A stretch of 64,000 nucleotides of DNA from contig OMRP01000002.1 of assembly GCA_900313615.1 (NCBI GenBank), positions 62,001-126,000 on the forward strand, given 5' to 3'. The notes below the pieces were generated by a model. The model searched no databases, was not told the origin of the DNA, and saw nothing but the letters and a program-made list of their open reading frames with translations. This stretch comes from an uncultured Prevotellaceae bacterium (lineage in GTDB: Bacteria > Bacteroidota > Bacteroidia > Bacteroidales > Bacteroidaceae). Of the stretch, positions 1 through 8,035 are shown piece by piece. Every line of letters begins with the position of its first letter. Position 1 is the stretch's first letter. Both the position numbers and the translations under genes were made by a program.

Positions 1-30
1 CGGGCAAGAAATTGGAAGAGAAGAAATAAT

Positions 31-118
31 ACCCACCCCGACCCTCCCAAAGGGAAATACCTACCCCGGCCCTCCCGAAGGGAAATACCCACCCCGACCC
101 TCCCAAAGGGAGGGAGTA
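31..118 (+). repeat. three tandem copies of a GC-rich hairpin repeat
   Basis: A 28-bp unit with lead-in ACCCACCCCG followed by CCCTCCC, AAA or GAA, and GGG is present three times (CCCTCCC starts at 42, 70 and 98). The last copy has the complete GGGAGGG arm. It belongs to the family also found near 5731, 10419, 15980, 25823, 44737 and 54060. It is intergenic and non-coding. Confidence 0.8.
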
Positions 119-150
119 TTGAGGGAAAACGTATTTTGCGGATTATAGAA

Positions 151-193
151 AACAACGAATTTCACGGATAATCGTGAAATTCGTTGTTGTTTT
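151..193. terminator. bidirectional intrinsic terminator
   Basis: A perfect 16-bp stem (151-166 pairs with 173-188) with a 6-nt loop is followed by a T-rich run on the plus strand, and on the minus strand by TTTTC. It sits just after the minus-strand esterase stop and would also serve a plus-strand gene to the left of the window. Confidence 0.75.
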
Positions 194-208
194 TATGCTT
201 ATTGTCAA

Positions 209-1744
209 TTATTTCCGACGGCTCTTGAAGAATTCTTCGAAGAAATCCATTTGCTTCTGGTTCGGCACCTTGTCAAGATGGAAACCATTGCGGATAACCA
301 TCACGGTAGGCGCACCCTGACAGTAGGTCGTCCAATAGGGCAATGTGCCACCGTTGGGATCGCCCGTCTTCGTGAAGTTAATCCAATACTGCGACATGAT
401 TTCAAGCATTCGGTGCTCGGTGTCGGTCATCTTTCCGCTACCGAACTGATAGCCATAGATGAACGGCATTTCCGCCACATGGCTGGCTCCGCCACGGAAA
501 CTGCGGAGAATGGTGTTTTCCGAGTCTTGGTCGAAATAATACATATACACCCTACCCTTTCCAGTCTTGCTCTGCAGGTTGGCCCAAGCATAGGTGCCCC
601 ATGCGAAACTGCCGTCACGGAAGATGTCAGAACCTGCAAAGTACACCTCCTGCTCGTTGGTGGCGGGATAAATTTCGAGTAGACGGTCGGCCCAATCGCC
701 ATACACCTGTCGCGCCTGTTGCTTATACACCTCCACTGGCATGGGACGCGAGAACAACGACCCCTCGTCGGAGTTGGTTCCTATGATTACATCCACATCA
801 TTATAGACCCCTGCCTCATAGAGTTTATATTGGTCGTCGGTGATGACATAGCCATCAACCACTGGCCAGAATGACTCCGTGCGGCTGCTGTCAACCAATG
901 TCTCGAAAGACACCTTGCGCATTTGCTTGATGCTTTTCTTACCCAGTTTCTTTTGGAAGTTGGCGCCCGTCTGTTCCGCTGCCTTGGCACGGCACATCGC
1001 CGTATTGCCACCCCGTTGGTCAGCAACAGGCCAGAAAGAGCTGCCACTCTCGCTGATGGCCGCACGGAACAAGCCTTTGCACAATGGCGAGGCACAGAGG
1101 ATGCTCACCGAGATGCCGCCCGCCGACTCTCCCGCGATGGTCACCTTGTCGGGGTCGCCACCGAAAGCGGCTATATTGTCGTGTATCCACCGCAGAGCCA
1201 GCACTTGATCCATCAGGCCATAGTTGCCCGACACTCCCCTCTCCGACTCTTTGGCCAGTTCAGGATGAGCCATGAAGCCCAAAGCACCCAAGCGGTATTC
1301 GATACTGACATAAATGATACCCTCACGCACGAAACTCTCCTGAGTGCCGCTGTACGAGCCCGTTGTGAATCCACCACCATGAATCATGACAAACACAGGC
1401 AAGCGTTCCGCCGCCGTCTTAGCCGGTGTCATCACGCTCAGGTAAAGGCAATCCTCACCCATCGGTATCTCATTGCCGTTTTGGTTCGGATCAGTGGGTT
1501 GTGGCGGTCGGGCGCCCCATTTCTCTGTTTTATATACTCCTTTCCAAGGTTTTTTGGGCACCGGCGCTTTCCACCGCAGGTCACCCACCGGCGGTTCGGC
1601 ATAGGGTATGGCTTTATAGAGCGCGAAGCCCGATTGTTCCACCCCTTCTATCTCACCCTGTGCTACCGTGGTGCGTAACAGTTGGGCATTGGCTGTCGTC
1701 GACAAGACGAATGCCATCATCATCGAAACTAAACACTTTCTCAT
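209..1744 (-). CDS. secreted type-B carboxylesterase
   Basis: A 511-residue serine esterase of the carboxylesterase/para-nitrobenzyl esterase family (alpha/beta hydrolase). It hydrolyses carboxylic esters; the natural substrate cannot be read from sequence. An N-terminal signal peptide ends near ANAQ (residues 18-21), so the enzyme is periplasmic or exported. The oxyanion-hole motif HGGGF is at 122-126 and the nucleophile is Ser207 in GESAGG. Likely acid and base are Glu327 (NSDEGS) and His422 (GASHVAE). Length is normal for the family. It is transcribed alone, with a strong hairpin after its stop. A second member of the family lies at 60227-61789, but the two are clearly diverged. Family assignment is firm; substrate is unknown. 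Confidence 0.93.
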   Translation of the reverse strand: MRKCLVSMMMAFVLSTTANAQLLRTTVAQGEIEGVEQSGFALYKAIPYAEPPVGDLRWKAPVPKKPWKGVYKTEKWGARPPQPTDPNQNGNEIPMGEDCLYLSVMTPAKTAAERLPVFVMIHGGGFTTGSYSGTQESFVREGIIYVSIEYRLGALGFMAHPELAKESERGVSGNYGLMDQVLALRWIHDNIAAFGGDPDKVTIAGESAGGISVSILCASPLCKGLFRAAISESGSSFWPVADQRGGNTAMCRAKAAEQTGANFQKKLGKKSIKQMRKVSFETLVDSSRTESFWPVVDGYVITDDQYKLYEAGVYNDVDVIIGTNSDEGSLFSRPMPVEVYKQQARQVYGDWADRLLEIYPATNEQEVYFAGSDIFRDGSFAWGTYAWANLQSKTGKGRVYMYYFDQDSENTILRSFRGGASHVAEMPFIYGYQFGSGKMTDTEHRMLEIMSQYWINFTKTGDPNGGTLPYWTTYCQGAPTVMVIRNGFHLDKVPNQKQMDFFEEFFKSRRK

Positions 1745-1756
1745 GTTATTCTGTAG

Positions 1757-1860
1757 TTTTTGAGTTTGGGAGTTATTGGTTTTTTGAGTTTATGAGTTTA
1801 TGAGCTTGGGAGTTATTGAGCTTGGGAGTTATTGAGTTTTGGAGTTTATGAGTTTTTGAA
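1757..1860. repeat. low-complexity GAGTTT(A/G)T-type tandem repeat
   Basis: The spacer upstream of the esterase consists of imperfect copies of words such as gagtttatgagtt and gagcttgggagttatt. It has no coding potential. Similar words recur near 37930 (ggagtttgggagtttagg). Confidence 0.6.
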
Positions 1861-1896
1861 TTGACAAGGAACGAAGACACAATAACAACAATAGCG

Positions 1897-2802
1897 CTAT
1901 TCTTGTTGACTGGCTAGTTTCTTTGCTTTTTTCCGACCACCCTTGAAATGGTCGAATCCTTGGCCATAAACACCGATGACAGCACTCTGTGACACGAACG
2001 CCGCCGGGTCGATGTCGTTGATGAGCGCAAAGATACGCGACGACTCCGTACGACGTGCCAGCACAAAGAGCATGTTCACCTCATGGCCCGAATACACCCC
2101 TTGTCCTTTGAGAAGCGTACAACCCCTGTGGATATGATTGTTGATGTGTTGGCCCATCTCCTCGTATTTCTCGGTGATGATGAAGAACTGCACCGAGCGC
2201 CGTGTCATGTCCACCACCCTATCCACGCAGAAGGTAGAGATAAATAGCATGACATAGCCGTAGATGACCTGCTCCCAGTCACGCAGCACGAAATACGACG
2301 ATGTGATAATGAGGAGGTCGGTGATGAGCAGCACATGTCCGAGCGAGATGTCCTTGTATTTGTTGACCACAGCCGCCACAATGTCAGAGCCACCCGTGCT
2401 GCCGTGCGCCGAAAGAGCCAGTCCCACGCCACATCCCCAGAAACAGGCTCCCACGACGGTAGCCATAAACAACTGGTCGTCGAGCAGATGCGTATCACCG
2501 ATTAATCCACGTAGTATCGGTATGGCAGAGGAGAATATCAGCACCCCATAGATGGTCTTGATGCAAAAGCGCAGTCCTAGAGTTCGAAGGGCGATGAGCA
2601 GCAAGATGATATTGAAGGCCAAGTAAGAGTATTCCACGTCAATTCCTGCACCCCATTCAATAATTGATGCGATACCTGCCGTTCCACCTGTCATGATATG
2701 ATTAGGGAGCAGGAAGATAACCCATCCTGCCGCGCATATATACACCCCCACAAGAATGATGGCATAGTCGTGCAACTCGGTTAATATTGTTTTCTTATTC
2801 AT
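1897..2802 (-). CDS. YitT family membrane protein (DUF161/DUF2179)
   Basis: A 301-residue inner-membrane protein. About five or six hydrophobic segments fill residues 12-190, including small-residue-rich stretches such as GGTAGIASII and GSTGGSDIVAA that are typical of YitT proteins. A soluble C-terminal DUF2179 domain (about 205-285) carries the usual pattern FFIITEKYEE...GVYSGHEVNMLF. The biochemical role of the family is not established; transport or membrane signalling has been suggested. It is divergent from the oxidoreductase at 2941, and each gene has its own promoter in the 140-bp spacer. The ATG start follows a canonical TTTG-N19-TAATTTTG promoter by about 20 nt. The assignment is firm at family level only. 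Confidence 0.9.
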   Translation of the reverse strand: MNKKTILTELHDYAIILVGVYICAAGWVIFLLPNHIMTGGTAGIASIIEWGAGIDVEYSYLAFNIILLLIALRTLGLRFCIKTIYGVLIFSSAIPILRGLIGDTHLLDDQLFMATVVGACFWGCGVGLALSAHGSTGGSDIVAAVVNKYKDISLGHVLLITDLLIITSSYFVLRDWEQVIYGYVMLFISTFCVDRVVDMTRRSVQFFIITEKYEEMGQHINNHIHRGCTLLKGQGVYSGHEVNMLFVLARRTESSRIFALINDIDPAAFVSQSAVIGVYGQGFDHFKGGRKKAKKLASQQE

Positions 2803-2825
2803 TGATGTATTTTTCTATAGTGCTG

Positions 2826-2856
2826 CAAAATTACGCCATTTTTCCAATACAGCAAA
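2826..2856 (-). promoter_or_regulatory. Bacteroidota promoter for the YitT gene
   Basis: On the minus strand, TTTG (plus 2853-2856) is followed after 19 nt by TAATTTTG (plus 2826-2833). This matches the -33/-7 consensus and lies 23 nt before the start codon. Confidence 0.75.
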
Positions 2857-2874
2857 TTTTTTTGCATCTATATA

Positions 2875-2906
2875 TTTGTGAGAGCAACAAAAAAGAAGTA
2901 TATTTG
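2875..2906 (+). promoter_or_regulatory. Bacteroidota promoter for the oxidoreductase gene
   Basis: TTTG at 2875-2878, a 20-nt spacer and TATATTTG at 2899-2906 match the -33/-7 consensus. A second TATATTTG at 2871-2878 overlaps the -33 box. The promoter overlaps a possible GTG start at 2878, which argues for the ATG at 2941. Confidence 0.75.
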
Positions 2907-2940
2907 TAGCATTCTATTGACAACATTAAACATTCTATTG

Positions 2941-3939
2941 ATGAAAAAGAATAAAGATTTACGCGTAGGCATCATCGGCACGGGATGGATTGCCGAGAAA
3001 GCCGCCTATACCCTTCAACGCCAGGACGGACTGACCTGCCAAGCTGTGGGTTCGAGAACGACGGAAAAGGCACAGGCCTTCGCTAAAGAATGGGATATTC
3101 CCAACGCCCATGGTTCATACAGTGAACTGATAGCCGACCCGGAAGTCGACCTGGTATATGTGGGCACCCCCCACAGCCACCATTATGACGTGACGATGGA
3201 AGCCATCAGCCAAGGCAAGCCCTGTCTGGTGGAGAAGGCTTTCATGGCCAACCTCGCCCAAAGCCAGCGCGTGGTGGCTTTGGCCCGTGAGAAGAAAGTC
3301 TTTTTGGCTGAAGCCATCTGGACCCGTTACCAACCCGTGGTGCCGATGGTCAAGCAGTTGATGGCCGACGGTCGCATCGGTGACCTGCGCCTCATCACCG
3401 CCAGTCTGGGTTACAGCATGGGCGACAAACCTCGTATCATGCGAGCCGACCTGTGTGGCGGAGCGTTGCTCGACCTGGGTGTCTATTCCCTCAATTTCGT
3501 CAGGATGTTCTGTGATGCCAAGATTGAGCGCATCACCTCGCAATGTGTGAAATCGGCCACAGGCATGGACCTGACCAATGCTGCCTGTCTGACTTTGGAG
3601 AATGGCGTTTTGGCCAATATCCAATCATCGGCCGCATGTGTGAACGACAACCAAGGCACGCTCTGCGGGACTGAGGGTTATCTGATTATCGACAATATCA
3701 ACAACCCACAAACGGTGCGTGTGTATGCCCGCGACCGTGTATTCGTGGAGGAGATCGCCGTACCCCAACAGATTACTGGTTACGAATATCAGTTCTTGGC
3801 TTGCAAGGAAGCTTTGGAGCAGGGATTAACGGAATCGCCCTACATGCCTCTTGACGAAACGCTTTACATCATGGAACTGATGGACGGTTTGCGCAAAGAA
3901 TGGGGCGTGAAATATCCGATGGATGAGGATAACCCATGA
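2941..3939 (+). CDS. Gfo/Idh/MocA family NAD(P)-dependent oxidoreductase
   Basis: A 332-residue cytoplasmic dehydrogenase. An N-terminal Rossmann fold carries the dinucleotide motif GIIGTGWIAE near residues 9-18, and a C-terminal alpha/beta substrate domain contains GGALLDLGVY. The family EKP motif appears as EKA (CLVEKAF), the form common in dihydrodiol-dehydrogenase-like members. Substrates in this family are usually sugars, inositols or their derivatives; none can be named here. The open frame extends 21 codons upstream to a GTG at 2878, but the promoter box overlaps that codon, so ATG 2941 is preferred. A strong terminator follows. It is monocistronic and divergent from the YitT gene. Confidence 0.9.
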   Translation: MKKNKDLRVGIIGTGWIAEKAAYTLQRQDGLTCQAVGSRTTEKAQAFAKEWDIPNAHGSYSELIADPEVDLVYVGTPHSHHYDVTMEAISQGKPCLVEKAFMANLAQSQRVVALAREKKVFLAEAIWTRYQPVVPMVKQLMADGRIGDLRLITASLGYSMGDKPRIMRADLCGGALLDLGVYSLNFVRMFCDAKIERITSQCVKSATGMDLTNAACLTLENGVLANIQSSAACVNDNQGTLCGTEGYLIIDNINNPQTVRVYARDRVFVEEIAVPQQITGYEYQFLACKEALEQGLTESPYMPLDETLYIMELMDGLRKEWGVKYPMDEDNP

Positions 3940-3958
3940 AACCATCCTCATTATAATG

Positions 3959-3991
3959 AAAAGCCCAACTTGTTCACTCAGTTGGGCTTTT
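3959..3991 (+). terminator. intrinsic terminator after the oxidoreductase
   Basis: A 12-bp perfect stem AAAAGCCCAACT (3959-3970) pairs with AGTTGGGCTTTT (3980-3991), with a 9-nt loop and T-run. Confidence 0.9.
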
Positions 3992-4153
3992 CACTTTATG
4001 AATGAGAAAACATCTTCCTTTGTTTGCCATTGTGGCACAAAACAATGACAATTTGTCGCACTTTCTTTTTGGGCATGGAGGTTGTAATAATAATGGGTGA
4101 AGCCTCGAATGAGGCGAGAGTTTGAAAACATTAACAACAACCCATAAACTAAA

Positions 4154-4160
4154 AAGGAGA
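4154..4160 (+). promoter_or_regulatory. strong Shine-Dalgarno site for hsp20
   Basis: AAGGAGA lies 7 nt before the ATG at 4168. Genes in this window mostly lack a Shine-Dalgarno sequence, so a near-perfect one here is unusual and fixes the start. Confidence 0.7.
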
Positions 4161-4167
4161 TACGATT

Positions 4168-4584
4168 ATGATGTACAAAAATTCATGGTTACCGGAAGTA
4201 TTTAACGACTTCATTAACGCTGTGAACCTGCCTAAGGCTAACGCCACGGCACCCGCCATCAATGTGTTGGAGATGGAAGACAAATACCAAGTGGAAGTGG
4301 CCGCCCCAGGCATGACGAAGGAGGATTTTGACGTGAACATCAATGCCGATGGCGATCTGACCATCAAGATGGAAAGCCGCCACGAGCAGACAGAAGAAGA
4401 GAAGAAGGCCCACTACCTGCGCCGCGAGTTCAGCTACACGAAATATGAGCAGACACTGATACTGCCCGACGATGTGGACAAGGAGAAAATCGGCGCCAAG
4501 GTGGCTGACGGCGTGCTGACCATCGACCTGCCGAAGATTGTGAAGGAGGAAGTGAAAGTGGCCCGCCAGATCAATATCGGGTAA
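4168..4584 (+). CDS. Hsp20/alpha-crystallin small heat-shock protein
   Basis: A 138-residue cytoplasmic ATP-independent chaperone that holds unfolding proteins. The alpha-crystallin domain covers roughly residues 29-128. It includes YQVEVAAPGMTKEDF at the start, the conserved block YTKYEQTLILPDDVD and the A-x-x-x-(D/N)-G-V-L motif as AKVADGVLTIDLPK. The short N-terminal arm (WLPEVFNDF) is typical of Bacteroidota members. A near-perfect Shine-Dalgarno sequence precedes the start. No canonical TAnnTTTG box was found in the spacer behind 4150, so a dedicated heat-shock control is possible but not shown. A terminator-like hairpin lies 130 nt downstream, after a repeat tract. Confidence 0.95.
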   Translation: MMYKNSWLPEVFNDFINAVNLPKANATAPAINVLEMEDKYQVEVAAPGMTKEDFDVNINADGDLTIKMESRHEQTEEEKKAHYLRREFSYTKYEQTLILPDDVDKEKIGAKVADGVLTIDLPKIVKEEVKVARQINIG

Positions 4585-4703
4585 AGGGTAAAAAGGTAAA
4601 AAAGTAAAAAGGTAAAGCTAAGAGGGCTAATGAAAAGTAAAAAGGTAAAAAGGTAAAGCTAAGAGGGCTAATGAAAGGTAAGAGAGTAAAAAGGTAAAAA
4701 AGG
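4583..4703 (+). repeat. GTAAAAAG-type tandem repeat with a 41-bp duplicated unit
   Basis: The tract after hsp20 is built from gtaaaaagg words. A 30-bp block beginning aaaaaggtaaagctaag occurs at 4606 and again at 4647 (period 41). A similar gtaaaaagg tract lies downstream of the GH3 gene near 53868. Confidence 0.75.
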
Positions 4704-4714
4704 TGAAAAGAAAG

Positions 4715-4751
4715 AGGACGTTGCGAGTATTTTTCGTGACGTCCTTTTTTA
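4715..4751 (+). terminator. intrinsic terminator between hsp20 and the antiporter
   Basis: AGGACGT (4715-4721) pairs with ACGTCCT (4739-4745), with possible extra pairs inside the loop, followed by TTTTTT. It lies inside a possible 31-codon upstream extension of the antiporter frame, which argues against that extension. Confidence 0.7.
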
Positions 4752-4767
4752 TTTTGACTTTTTTATT

Positions 4768-4775
4768 TACTTTTG
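4768..4775 (+). promoter_or_regulatory. -7 promoter box for the antiporter
   Basis: TACTTTTG matches TAnnTTTG and lies 20 nt before the chosen ATG (4796). No TTTG was seen at the ideal -33 distance. Confidence 0.5.
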
Positions 4776-4795
4776 TAGCCCGAAATAGATTTCAC

Positions 4796-5731
4796 ATGAT
4801 ACTAAGTATTGTTTATATCCTCGTAGGCGTGGTGTTCGTCATCAAGGGTGCGGACGTAATGACCGACGGCGCAGTGGCCCTGGCCCAACGAATGAACATA
4901 CCGCAGATGGTGATTGGACTGACTATTGTGGCATTGGGAACGTCGATGCCCGAGTTGTTCGTGAGTATGATGTCAGCCATCAAGGGCACTCCCGATTTGG
5001 CTGTGGGTAACGTGGTGGGAAGCAACATCTTCAACACTTTCCTTATCGTGGGCGTGGCCGCCATGGTGGCACCGATGACTATTCTGAAGAGCACCGTGCG
5101 TAAGGACATTCCCATTGCCATGGTGGCCTCGGTGGTGCTGTTGCTGTTCTGCCTCGACTCCGACATCAACCGTCTTGATGCCGCCATTCTGTTTGTTGGA
5201 CTTTTGGCATACATCGGCTACAACCTCTATATCGCCAAGAAACATCCCGCCCAAGAAAGTGATGAGGGACGCAAGGACTACAGCGTGGCGAAATCGTTGC
5301 TTTTCATTGTTCTTGGTCTGGGAGGACTTGTCATTGGCAGTAATCTGTTTGTTGACGGTGCCAGCGACATAGCCGCCATGTTGGGCGTTAGCGAGGCCGT
5401 GATAGGTTTGACAGTGGTGGCTGGCGGCACGTCGTTGCCAGAGTTGGCAACAAGTGTGGTGGCCGCCCGCAAGGGGCAGAGCGCCATCGCCATGGGCAAT
5501 GTCATCGGCAGCAATGTGTATAATATCCTGATGATTCTGGGTGTGACGGGGCTAATAAAGCCCATGCAGATAATGGGCATCACGGCCGTTGATTTCGGCA
5601 TGATGGTGCTGGGCATGGTGTTGCTGTGGCTCTTCTCACGCACGAAATACAAGGTGGAGCGTTGGGAGGGAGCCGTTCTCACCATCGTGTTCCTAGCTTA
5701 TATGGTACGGCTGGTGAGTGAGGCAGTGTGA
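4796..5731 (+). CDS. calcium/sodium antiporter, CaCA family (YrbG-like)
   Basis: A 311-residue inner-membrane cation exchanger with about ten membrane segments. The two inverted CaCA alpha-repeats are plain: GTSMPELFVS followed by GNVVGSNIFN in the first half, and GTSLPELATS followed by GNVIGSNVYN in the second. The acidic residues of both PEL motifs are the expected cation ligands. A hydrophilic loop between the halves contains AKKHPAQESDEGRKD. The frame stays open to a GTG at 4703, but a terminator hairpin and a -7 box fall inside that stretch, so ATG 4796 is chosen. Ion specificity (Ca2+/Na+ or H+) is by family only. The MTA nucleosidase follows 67 bp downstream. Confidence 0.92.
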   Translation: MILSIVYILVGVVFVIKGADVMTDGAVALAQRMNIPQMVIGLTIVALGTSMPELFVSMMSAIKGTPDLAVGNVVGSNIFNTFLIVGVAAMVAPMTILKSTVRKDIPIAMVASVVLLLFCLDSDINRLDAAILFVGLLAYIGYNLYIAKKHPAQESDEGRKDYSVAKSLLFIVLGLGGLVIGSNLFVDGASDIAAMLGVSEAVIGLTVVAGGTSLPELATSVVAARKGQSAIAMGNVIGSNVYNILMILGVTGLIKPMQIMGITAVDFGMMVLGMVLLWLFSRTKYKVERWEGAVLTIVFLAYMVRLVSEAV

Positions 5732-5763
5732 AACCCACCCCTGCCCTCCCAAAGGGAGGGAGA
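5731..5763 (+). repeat. single copy of the GC-rich hairpin repeat
   Basis: The lead-in AAACCCACCCCTG is followed by CCCTCCC, AAA and GGGAGGG directly after the antiporter stop. Without a T-run it is a doubtful terminator. Confidence 0.7.
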
Positions 5764-5798
5764 GAATTAACAATTAAGAATTTACAAAGGGCAAAAGA

Positions 5799-6482
5799 AT
5801 GAAAATAGGAATTATCGTAGCGATGGAGAAGGAGTTGGTGCAACTCCGAAGTCTATTAGAAGAATCGACGACAGAACGTCGACATACGAAAGATTTCTTC
5901 CGTGGCACCATGAGTGGCCATGAGATAATCATGCAACAATGTGGCATCGGAAAGGTGAACTCCGCCATCGGCTGCGTGGAGATGATGAATGCCTATCAGC
6001 CCGACTTGGTCATTTCGACAGGTGTGGCTGGTGGCGCCGACGTGAGCATGAACGTGGGCGATGTGGTAGTTGGCACCTCTTACGTCTATCATGACGCCTA
6101 TTGCGGTCATGAGGTGGAATATGGACAATTTGTGGGCATGCCCGCCCGTTTTTATTCGCCCAAAGAATTGGTAGACAAAGCGTTGGAGACAAGTAGCGAC
6201 ACCATTATCCATGCCGGTGAGATGGTGAGCGGCGACTGGTTCGTAGACACGAAGGAGAAGATGCGCGAGATACTGTCGCACTTTCCCGATGCGAAGGCCG
6301 TGGACATGGAGAGTTGCTCCATCGCACAGACGTGTTATATCTACAAGGTGCCGTTCCTATCTTTCCGTATTATCAGCGACATTCCCCTGAAAGATACCGA
6401 TGCCTCGCAATATTTCGACTTCTGGAACCGTATGGCTGAAGGGTCGTTCAACGTAACGAGGAGATTCCTTGGAAAATTATAA
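5799..6482 (+). CDS. mtnN: 5'-methylthioadenosine/S-adenosylhomocysteine nucleosidase
   Basis: A 227-residue cytoplasmic hydrolase that cleaves adenine from methylthioadenosine and S-adenosylhomocysteine, in methionine salvage and in clearing SAM by-products. The N-terminal GIIVAMEKEL puts the catalytic glutamate at position 12, as in the E. coli enzyme. The substrate motif VDMES (Glu171) and the catalytic aspartate in IISD (Asp194) are present. STGVAGG near residue 74 is the phosphate/ribose loop. Length is normal. It follows the antiporter after a GC-rich hairpin repeat, and no separate promoter was identified. Confidence 0.95.
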   Translation: MKIGIIVAMEKELVQLRSLLEESTTERRHTKDFFRGTMSGHEIIMQQCGIGKVNSAIGCVEMMNAYQPDLVISTGVAGGADVSMNVGDVVVGTSYVYHDAYCGHEVEYGQFVGMPARFYSPKELVDKALETSSDTIIHAGEMVSGDWFVDTKEKMREILSHFPDAKAVDMESCSIAQTCYIYKVPFLSFRIISDIPLKDTDASQYFDFWNRMAEGSFNVTRRFLGKL

Positions 6483-6585
6483 AATTAAAAGATTAAAAAA
6501 TTAAAAATGGAGGGGACGTGAAAATTTAAAGATTAAAAAATTAAAGATTAAAAAATTAAAGATTAAAAGATTCGATAATTTGAAG
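6481..6585. repeat. ATTAAAAGATTAAA low-complexity repeat
   Basis: The spacer between the convergent nucleosidase and barrel-protein genes is made of about eight copies of aaaattaaagatt-like words. No terminator stem was seen. Confidence 0.65.
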
Positions 6586-6588
6586 AGA

Positions 6589-7191
6589 TTATAGGGAGAT
6601 GCGATAGCCGAGGTCGACCATGAACACTTGGTTTTTCTCCTTGAGCAAATCGTTTTTGAACACGCGGGTGAGACCGATATTATAACGCACGCCAAGAATG
6701 AAATTCTCGTATTCGTACGACAGTCCTACGGGTATGGAGAAGTCCACCTTCTTGAACGCATCGTCGCCATAGCCGGAGTCGGTGTCGTTGCCTACGAGGA
6801 AACCCGGTTGCACGCCAACCCTGAGCGCCAAATTATCCACCACATAGATATTTGCCATCAGCGGCACGTTGATATAGTCGAGCGCCAACTCGCCCGCCTC
6901 CATGTCGTGGTCCGTTCCCTCGCGGGCATATTGGAAGCCCAATTCGATGCCGAGGTTGTCGAGCGCCATATATTCCACATTGGCACCCACCTCGAAGCCC
7001 AATTTGAACTGTGCCTTATTGCGATGACTCATGAAGTCGGAGGTGGAGTAAATATCATGGTTGGACAATTTGGCGAAGTCGATACCCACACGCGGTATGA
7101 ACGAGAAAGCACCCTTGCTTACCGATTGCGCACGAGAAGAGAGTGTGCAAAGACAGAAGAGTACGACTAAGATTGATGACAGTTTTTTCAT
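6589..7191 (-). CDS. outer-membrane beta-barrel protein (porin-like, PF13568 type)
   Basis: A 200-residue exported protein. A signal peptide ends near SSRAQ (about residue 20). The mature part alternates polar and hydrophobic residues in the way of an eight-stranded barrel: FIPRVGIDFAKLS, FKLGFEVGANVEYM, LGIELGFQYARE, INVPLMANIYV, LALRVGVQPGFLVG and IPVGLSYEYENFILGVRYNIGLTRV, with a C-terminal aromatic/hydrophobic strand. The frame opens 51 codons further upstream, but that part overlaps the preceding gene and lacks a signal peptide, so ATG 7191 is chosen. It is a paralogue of the gene immediately upstream (7289-7987), sharing IPVGLSYE(Y/F)EN and the LGxTxV pattern. Function is unknown. Confidence 0.85.
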   Translation of the reverse strand: MKKLSSILVVLFCLCTLSSRAQSVSKGAFSFIPRVGIDFAKLSNHDIYSTSDFMSHRNKAQFKLGFEVGANVEYMALDNLGIELGFQYAREGTDHDMEAGELALDYINVPLMANIYVVDNLALRVGVQPGFLVGNDTDSGYGDDAFKKVDFSIPVGLSYEYENFILGVRYNIGLTRVFKNDLLKEKNQVFMVDLGYRISL

Positions 7192-7288
7192 TGTTTTACT
7201 TTTTTGACCTTCAATATAGATTTTTTTTGCGGGCGGGCACGGTGGCACCGCCCCTACCACATACCATTGCTTTTTATTTACATTTACA

Positions 7289-7987
7289 TCACAGCCCGAA
7301 GCGGTAGCCCACGGTGAAGGTGAAGGCAGAGTTGCGCCAGTCAAAACCTTCGCACACCTTGGTCAATCCGAAGTGGTAGCGGGCATCAAGCACCACATTC
7401 TCGAACTCATAGGACAGACCGACAGGGATGGTGATGTCGAACGTTTTCATATCATCCCATTTCTCATCGATTTCCTCCGATTCGCCATAAGTCTTCGCAC
7501 CCTCCTCGTCGATGGTGACAGGTGTGACTTCACTCTTTACCCTACAATCGAGGAGAAAACCCATCTGCACGCCCGCCTTCAATGCCAGACCGGGAAGCAC
7601 ATACGCATTCAGCATGACAGGCACATTGAGGTAATGGAGGTCCATATGCAGGTCGGCCACCCCCTCTGCCGTGCCATCTTCATTGTCGACCATGAAATCA
7701 GGATATTTTGCGCCCTGCATCGAATAGAGCAATGCCACCGATGCGCTAAGGACATCCGTCACCTGATATTCCATCTGGGCACCACCCGTAAAGCCCGCCT
7801 TGTAATTGGAACTGACGGAACCTTGATGGTCGACAAGTTTCATTCCCTCCGTCCAATTGAAATTGGTGAGGTTAGCCACCGTCACTCCTACCTGAGGTAT
7901 GACAGATATGGTACCCGGTTTTTGTTGTGCCCATGCCAAAGAGCAGAAAAGAGTCGTGAGACAAAAAAAGAAAAGACGTTTCATCAT
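7289..7987 (-). CDS. outer-membrane beta-barrel protein, paralogue of the next gene
   Basis: A 232-residue exported protein with a signal peptide ending near AWAQ (about residue 21). Barrel-type strands are visible: VIPQVGVTVANLTN, YKAGFTGGAQMEYQV, LSASVALLYSMQGA, YLNVPVMLNAYVL, LALKAGVQMGFLL and IPVGLSYEFENVVLDARYHFGLTKV. It shares its whole plan with the protein at 6589-7191, so the two probably arose by tandem duplication and are likely co-transcribed. An acidic insert (DEEGAKTYGESEEIDEKWDD) distinguishes it. The first codons form the 3' arm of a perfect 13-bp hairpin followed by a U-rich tract, suggesting attenuation (see findings). Function is unknown. Confidence 0.85.
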   Translation of the reverse strand: MMKRLFFFCLTTLFCSLAWAQQKPGTISVIPQVGVTVANLTNFNWTEGMKLVDHQGSVSSNYKAGFTGGAQMEYQVTDVLSASVALLYSMQGAKYPDFMVDNEDGTAEGVADLHMDLHYLNVPVMLNAYVLPGLALKAGVQMGFLLDCRVKSEVTPVTIDEEGAKTYGESEEIDEKWDDMKTFDITIPVGLSYEFENVVLDARYHFGLTKVCEGFDWRNSAFTFTVGYRFGL

Positions 7988-8013
7988 AAATTGTTTTATA
8001 ATGAAACGTCTTT
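7966..8013 (-). promoter_or_regulatory. terminator-like hairpin overlapping a start codon
   Basis: On the minus strand, AAAGACGTTTCAT (plus 8001-8013) is perfectly complementary to ATGAAACGTCTTT (plus 7972-7984), with a 16-nt loop. The 3' arm starts at the second ATG of the barrel-protein gene and is followed by TCTTTTTTTG. Read as RNA, this is a 13-bp stem plus U-tract, the form of an intrinsic terminator, inside the first codons. Confidence 0.55.
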
Positions 8014-8035
8014 CAAACGGGAATATTGTATTGAA

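Noticed and set aside
2878-2940. GTG start extension for the Gfo/Idh/MocA oxidoreductase
   Set aside because: The canonical promoter 2875-2906 overlaps it and the Rossmann motif starts just after ATG 2941.
4703-4795. GTG start extension for the antiporter
   Set aside because: It contains a terminator hairpin and a -7 box, and would add a non-family N-terminus.
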